Shown one piece after another: positions 33,560-64,000 of a stretch of 64,000 nt of DNA. The stretch comes from Apostichopus japonicus. Lineage: Eukaryota > Echinodermata > Holothuroidea > Aspidochirotida > Stichopodidae. The position numbers and the translations under genes are program-made. Under the pieces are notes generated by a model. It did not search any database. It saw only the letters and a program-made list of their open reading frames with translations, and had not been told where the DNA came from. The stretch spans positions 1,853,501 to 1,917,500 of the forward strand of contig NC_092573.1 of the NCBI RefSeq assembly GCF_037975245.1, given 5' to 3'. Within the stretch, counting starts at the first letter, position 1. Every line of letters starts with the position of its first letter.

Positions 33560-35150
33560 GTGGCGTATTTGAGCGTAGCTGCATACTGTCGTTCGAATTC
33601 GCTCTCATATAGATTTTTAGCCGTTCTCATATATACGGAAAATTGTGGGAATCTAGTATAAAGATATACTATGGAAAGTTATTAAGCAACACTATAGATA
33701 CAAATATTATTTAAATAAGACCTAACACATTTCAGTAGTTGAGCCTAGCTTTGCATATGTGAGGAAAGAGACGAAACTTGAAAGCTTCCTATAAACGTCG
33801 CAGAGATCATTGCAATTAAGTTGAAGTAAATTGATTAAATCTGCTGAAAAGTGGAAATAATGTATAGTTTGAAAGACAAACTGCTGCTTTACATATACAA
33901 GGGCATGCGTAAACATTAGCAGCCCAATCAAGATCTATCCGCGTCGTAGGAAGTTAAGTTGTTGAGTATAGTTTAGGTATTCTGATCAACACTTCCAAGT
34001 TTACTGATGTTTTGAAAAACACAAAATAAAAACGCGTTAAGTAAAGGCTACGTTAATTATTTATCTTGAAAGTAATTATCCGGTGGAGCACTAATCGGAA
34101 GCTGTTTTGAAATTAAGGAAGTGGCATTTGACCTTTGACAGCCGCCAGGTTCGTCATGTCACATTCGAACCGTCAATTCATGCTCAAACATATATGAATT
34201 AAGAACGACCTTGAAATGGATGGACTAACCAGGTATTCTGAATCCTTTTGCAGATTTTAACCCCCTTGTTAGAAATATATACATAAGGTTGCTTATTTGA
34301 AAGAACCCAAACGGTATGATCAGGCATTTATAGAACGCCAATTAGGCTGTCCTTTGCGCCCATTCTGTAACGAAAAGATTATAAACTGATGTACATTAAA
34401 TCGACGGTCTCCAAGCTATAAAAATCGAACCAAAAATTGGTCGCGGCAAAATGTTCGTTTCATGGGCAGAGAGATTTGTTAAGACTTTGAAAACTCGAGT
34501 CCCTATACAGTTTTCTGAGCTTGCCGACGGTTATCGATTAAGTTATCGATTAAGTTATATCACGAATTACAAGCTAGCTTTCTTGCATTCTGAGCATCGA
34601 ATTTTTTTTTGAAGGTTCTGGTGGGTCGTGGATCACTCCTTGTGGAACATCCGGGTCTTGGGCCTAACATTTTGTGGACCGCTTGGTCACATCATTATAG
34701 CAGTAGGCCTAATGATTCGTTATGTTTCAAAGAACGAAGATGCTCCCCACTTTTATTTCCCGCTTGCGTTACGACCGGCGAAGTGTATGTATTTGGGGAT
34801 GGAAGTGGGCTGAAAGTGGGGCGGTTACTACGTGCATTCTTCCTGCTATAACCGTATAACAGGAAGGCAAAGGAGAGAAGGTTATGCCAATACAAAAGTT
34901 CTATAGATGTCCGATTAACCAATTGGGGGTATGTCTTATATATGTGATGTTGATACTGTTAACTTAAACTCTGTATATTGTGGTCAAAACGATGAAAGAC
35001 AAAAATAGACATATACAAACAAACCCCATGCCTGCATGGTGCCACTGTAAGCTGGATGTTTTCAACAGGTCTTTTATTTATTAATTTTGAAGTAAAGTGA
35101 GCACGGTGATAATTATTATCGATTATTAATCAAACTCGGTGGATTGATTA
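33560..35150. other. Intergenic DNA without supported genes
   Basis: Short ORFs near 34609-34922 overlap on both strands and show no domain. No repeat of note was seen. Confidence 0.45.
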
Positions 35151-35187
35151 ATCCCTTAATCAATTATTAAGCCTGTGTAAAAGTAAG

Positions 35188-35232
35188 TTGGCCTGACGTT
35201 TCGATCCTGGCAGGATCTTCTTCAAAGGCTTA
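35188..35232 (-). ncRNA. Hammerhead-ribozyme-like motif at PLE end
   Basis: On the minus strand the order is GCCT, then TTGAAGA, then a 5-bp hairpin GATCC-TGCCA-GGATC, then GAAACGTC, then AGGC. This matches the hammerhead layout: stem I, CUGANGA core, stem II, GAAA, a minimal stem III (ACGU) and the GUC cleavage site. GCCT and AGGC can pair as stem I. The first core C is replaced by T. PLEs are known to carry hammerhead motifs with tiny stem III that work as dimers. The copy is probably inactive. Confidence 0.55.
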
Positions 35233-36440
35233 ATGACAAGTAACAGTAACAGAAGGGACAAAAACACGCACAAAATACAGACAGGTTAATGAACATGGTG
35301 AACACAAAGAGATGGATGTAAGGGGATTAGTAGACAAGGGATGGAGAGAAGAAAGAAAGAAACCAAAATTGAAAGAGGAGAGGTAGGAGATAAACAGTGG
35401 ATGGAGGGACAAAGAGAGGATTAAGGGAAGCCGGGGCAGGGAATAAACTGGAGAAGGACAAAGAAAGAAAGGTGTGGAGAAAAAAGGATGGAAGAGAGCT
35501 ATGAGAAGAGGAGTGAAGGGGGGGGGGGACAAGGAGAGAAGGTGGGGGAACAGGAGAAAAGTTAGTCATGTACTTCCTGCATGCTGAGCCCATGAGGTTG
35601 AATGGTGCGAAGGCGTTGCATCCACAGCCTTTCTCTGCTGATTCGTACTAGGTCAGGACGGCTACCTAAGGATTCAATCCCCTGTAGGGACATGTCGTTA
35701 ATGGTATAGTTGGGAAGGTTAAAGTGTTCTCCAACTGGGGTCTCAGTCTTCATGGTGTTGACTGTGGATCTGTGACCTATATAATCGCTTCTTGAGGGTG
35801 GTTTTGGTTTCGCCAACATAATGGATGCTGCAAACTCTACAAGAGATCAGATATATACATTAGTGGTTGTGCAAGTGATGTGACCCTTAGTCTTGTGTGT
35901 GAGTTACATGCTGTGGCTGGTAATGGAATTAGATTCAACAATGTGGTGGCTGCAGATGATGCATCTCGAAGTACGATAACATTTGAAAGTACCATGCTGA
36001 ATGGGTGTAGGGTTAGAAGTCAGTTGCGGGGTCATCTGTAGGCGATGATGGGTTTTTCAGGGACGGCTCGTTGGAGTCTATCCGAAGTGATGAGAGTGTT
36101 GTGGTTGCTAGAGGTGATTTGCTGAAGAGGAGGAAGATTAGGGTGGAAAGTAACAACCAGGGGGAGCTTGTTGTCGCAATCTCGTCCCTGCTTGTTTTTC
36201 ACTGCCAAAGTAGATGATCTGGAAAGGGAACGGACTCTCTAAATCGCTTCACGCACCCTTCTGGCACTATGGCCCCTGGCAGTAAGGTGTTTTTCCAAAG
36301 CATCTGTATGGCGAATGAAAGAGGAATTGTTAGAGCAAATGCGACGAAGACGAAGTGCTTGACTGTAGGCAATTCCATACTTGCAGTGACGGGGATGACA
36401 GCTTGAAGAATTATTAAGCCTATCAGCTGTTAGCTGTCGA
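35188..36440 (-). pseudogene. Degenerate Penelope-like element (PLE) 3' part with GIY-YIG
   Basis: Reading the minus strand from about 36440 leftwards gives, in shifting frames, SCHPRHCKYGIAYSQALRLR, CSNNSSFIRHTDALEKHL, DNKLPLVVTFHPNLPPLQQI and EKPIIAYR. A Cys-rich linker follows, then HYVGETKTTLKK-like and TPVGEHFNLPNYTINDM segments, ending RERLWMQRLRTIQPHGLSMQE. This order (RT thumb, linker, GIY-YIG endonuclease) is diagnostic of Penelope-like retroelements. Stops and frameshifts show it is dead, and the catalytic RT core is missing (5' truncation near 36440). Its left end carries a hammerhead-like motif. Confidence 0.85.
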
Positions 36441-36449
36441 AAATCAGTA

Positions 36450-37521
36450 CTCGTTCATATCAAAGCATATTGATATGCTACTCTCTTTACTTTCATTTTC
36501 CAGTATAAATATTAACAAAACGGATATAAAAATAGGATTCAACAAAAATTAAAATGAAAAACTAACTTTCAGACATCAGTGCAAGTCAGGGTTAAATCCA
36601 TGACTTGAGTGAAGCAGTACACGGCTAGCGATGCATGCTTAGTCTAGTTCTTTCCCGAATGAACATAAAAAAATCCCCGACTGGATAATCCCCCCCTCCC
36701 CCTCTTTTTGCATTCGACACTGAATCTAATATTGCTATTATTGTTCAGTTCAATCGTGAACAATGGAAGCCTCTAAATGACTATAATAGTGAATTGTTCC
36801 GAACTAAGGAACAATATACTGCATGTCTATAGACGAATCTTGAATATGCAGGTAACCTCAGAGGCTTTGTGGTATCAATTACATGGTATTTTCCACAGCT
36901 TGAAAATATATTCTTGGGAATCTGCTCTTACATTTCTCTCGTCTCGAAGATATCTAAATTGAATTAGACTTATATGATAACTTTTCAACTAAATTGTTGT
37001 AATATGAACATTTCCATCGATATCTTTATAAGATGTACGTGTTGATGATCTCATGACCTATGCATGGATTAGTTCTTCACTTGATAGTATCATGATAGGA
37101 AATCCCCACCATACGCAACCCTTCCAACACCCCACCCACCCCACTCACACACAAACACACACAGAACACGTACACGTACAAAGAGAGACCTATATGTGTT
37201 TTATCAAGAGGGTAAAGATGAACAAGGTATAGCCTACTTGTATGATACAGATGTTGATGATAGTATATTTAGGCAACCTGTTTGAGGTCACAGAATTTCT
37301 CCCGGGTAATATGCTTATATAGAACAATGGTAGAAGAAACACTATAACTGGATACTCACGAACCATTCAACGTACAAATCGGAAGTTTTTCAGTACCAGC
37401 GACATCCGTAGTTCCACAGACCGTACAATGTCAGTGGAGTCATTTACTACAGGCACATCTATATTATACAATATCTAAGCGACTTTCAAATAAAATCAGT
37501 TCCTTATAAAACAAAAGCAAA
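36450..37521. other. Intergenic DNA upstream of MAM/EGF gene
   Basis: No gene was recognised. It includes a C-tract near 36690 and a CA-rich stretch near 37130-37170. The promoter of the gene starting at 37522 should lie here. A TATAAAA at about 37505 is too close to the ATG to be a normal TATA box. Confidence 0.4.

Positions 37522-64000
<26,479 letters not shown>

Noticed and set aside
34609-34922. Overlapping 60-80 residue ORFs on both strands
   Set aside because: No domain, no repeat of a known family and no splice context.

Overview
The window looks like nuclear DNA from a marine invertebrate. Genes are split by long introns with GT-AG junctions, and AT microsatellites, poly-G tracts, minisatellites and fragments of many transposon classes are abundant. 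The gene content (a TRPM channel, a spongin-type short-chain collagen, a NUDT15-like hydrolase and a MAM/EGF/ShK/mucin protein) and the repeat style suggest a deuterostome, probably an echinoderm such as a sea cucumber. That placement is an inference from impression; no single marker in the sequence proves it.

Region 1 (about 1-19.6 kb) is the 3' half of a TRPM-family cation channel gene on the + strand. Five exons (1729-1903, 15808-15931, 16604-16797, 17154-17286, 18236-19457) join in frame and encode S5/pore, S6, the TRP helix, the coiled-coil region and a long tail without a kinase. The 13.9-kb first intron holds a tandem duplication of about 3.3-4 kb. Each copy carries an intact, intronless 370-residue short-chain collagen gene (6828-7940 and 11030-12142). 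Copy 1 was later hit by an intact LINE (3395-6670), and copy 2 preserves the empty target site.

Region 2 (19.6-37 kb) is mostly non-coding. It contains a three-exon NUDT15-like Nudix hydrolase gene on the - strand (25155-26748) and a series of decayed elements: two LINE remnants, a 390-bp terminal-inverted-repeat element with an 8-bp target duplication, a related candidate element, and a Penelope-like element with a GIY-YIG region and a hammerhead-like motif at its end.

Region 3 (37.5-64 kb, open at the right edge) is the 5' part of a large modular extracellular protein gene on the + strand. It has two alternative signal-peptide exons, two three-exon MAM domains, four EGF exons, two ShK exons, eight more EGF exons and the start of a Thr-rich mucin-like region. 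All domain boundaries are phase 1, the signature of exon shuffling. Its introns carry a BEL/Pao fragment, SINEs, a TA-flanked MITE, LINE pieces and long AT arrays.

The most unusual pattern is that tandem arrays in this window have captured splice sites. A 28-bp array repeats the TRPM 5' splice site about 20 times. A 44-47-bp degenerate array fills a MAM intron with copies of the preceding exon end plus its donor. A 45-bp pyrimidine-rich array just upstream of the first TRPM exon repeats an acceptor-like sequence about 14 times.
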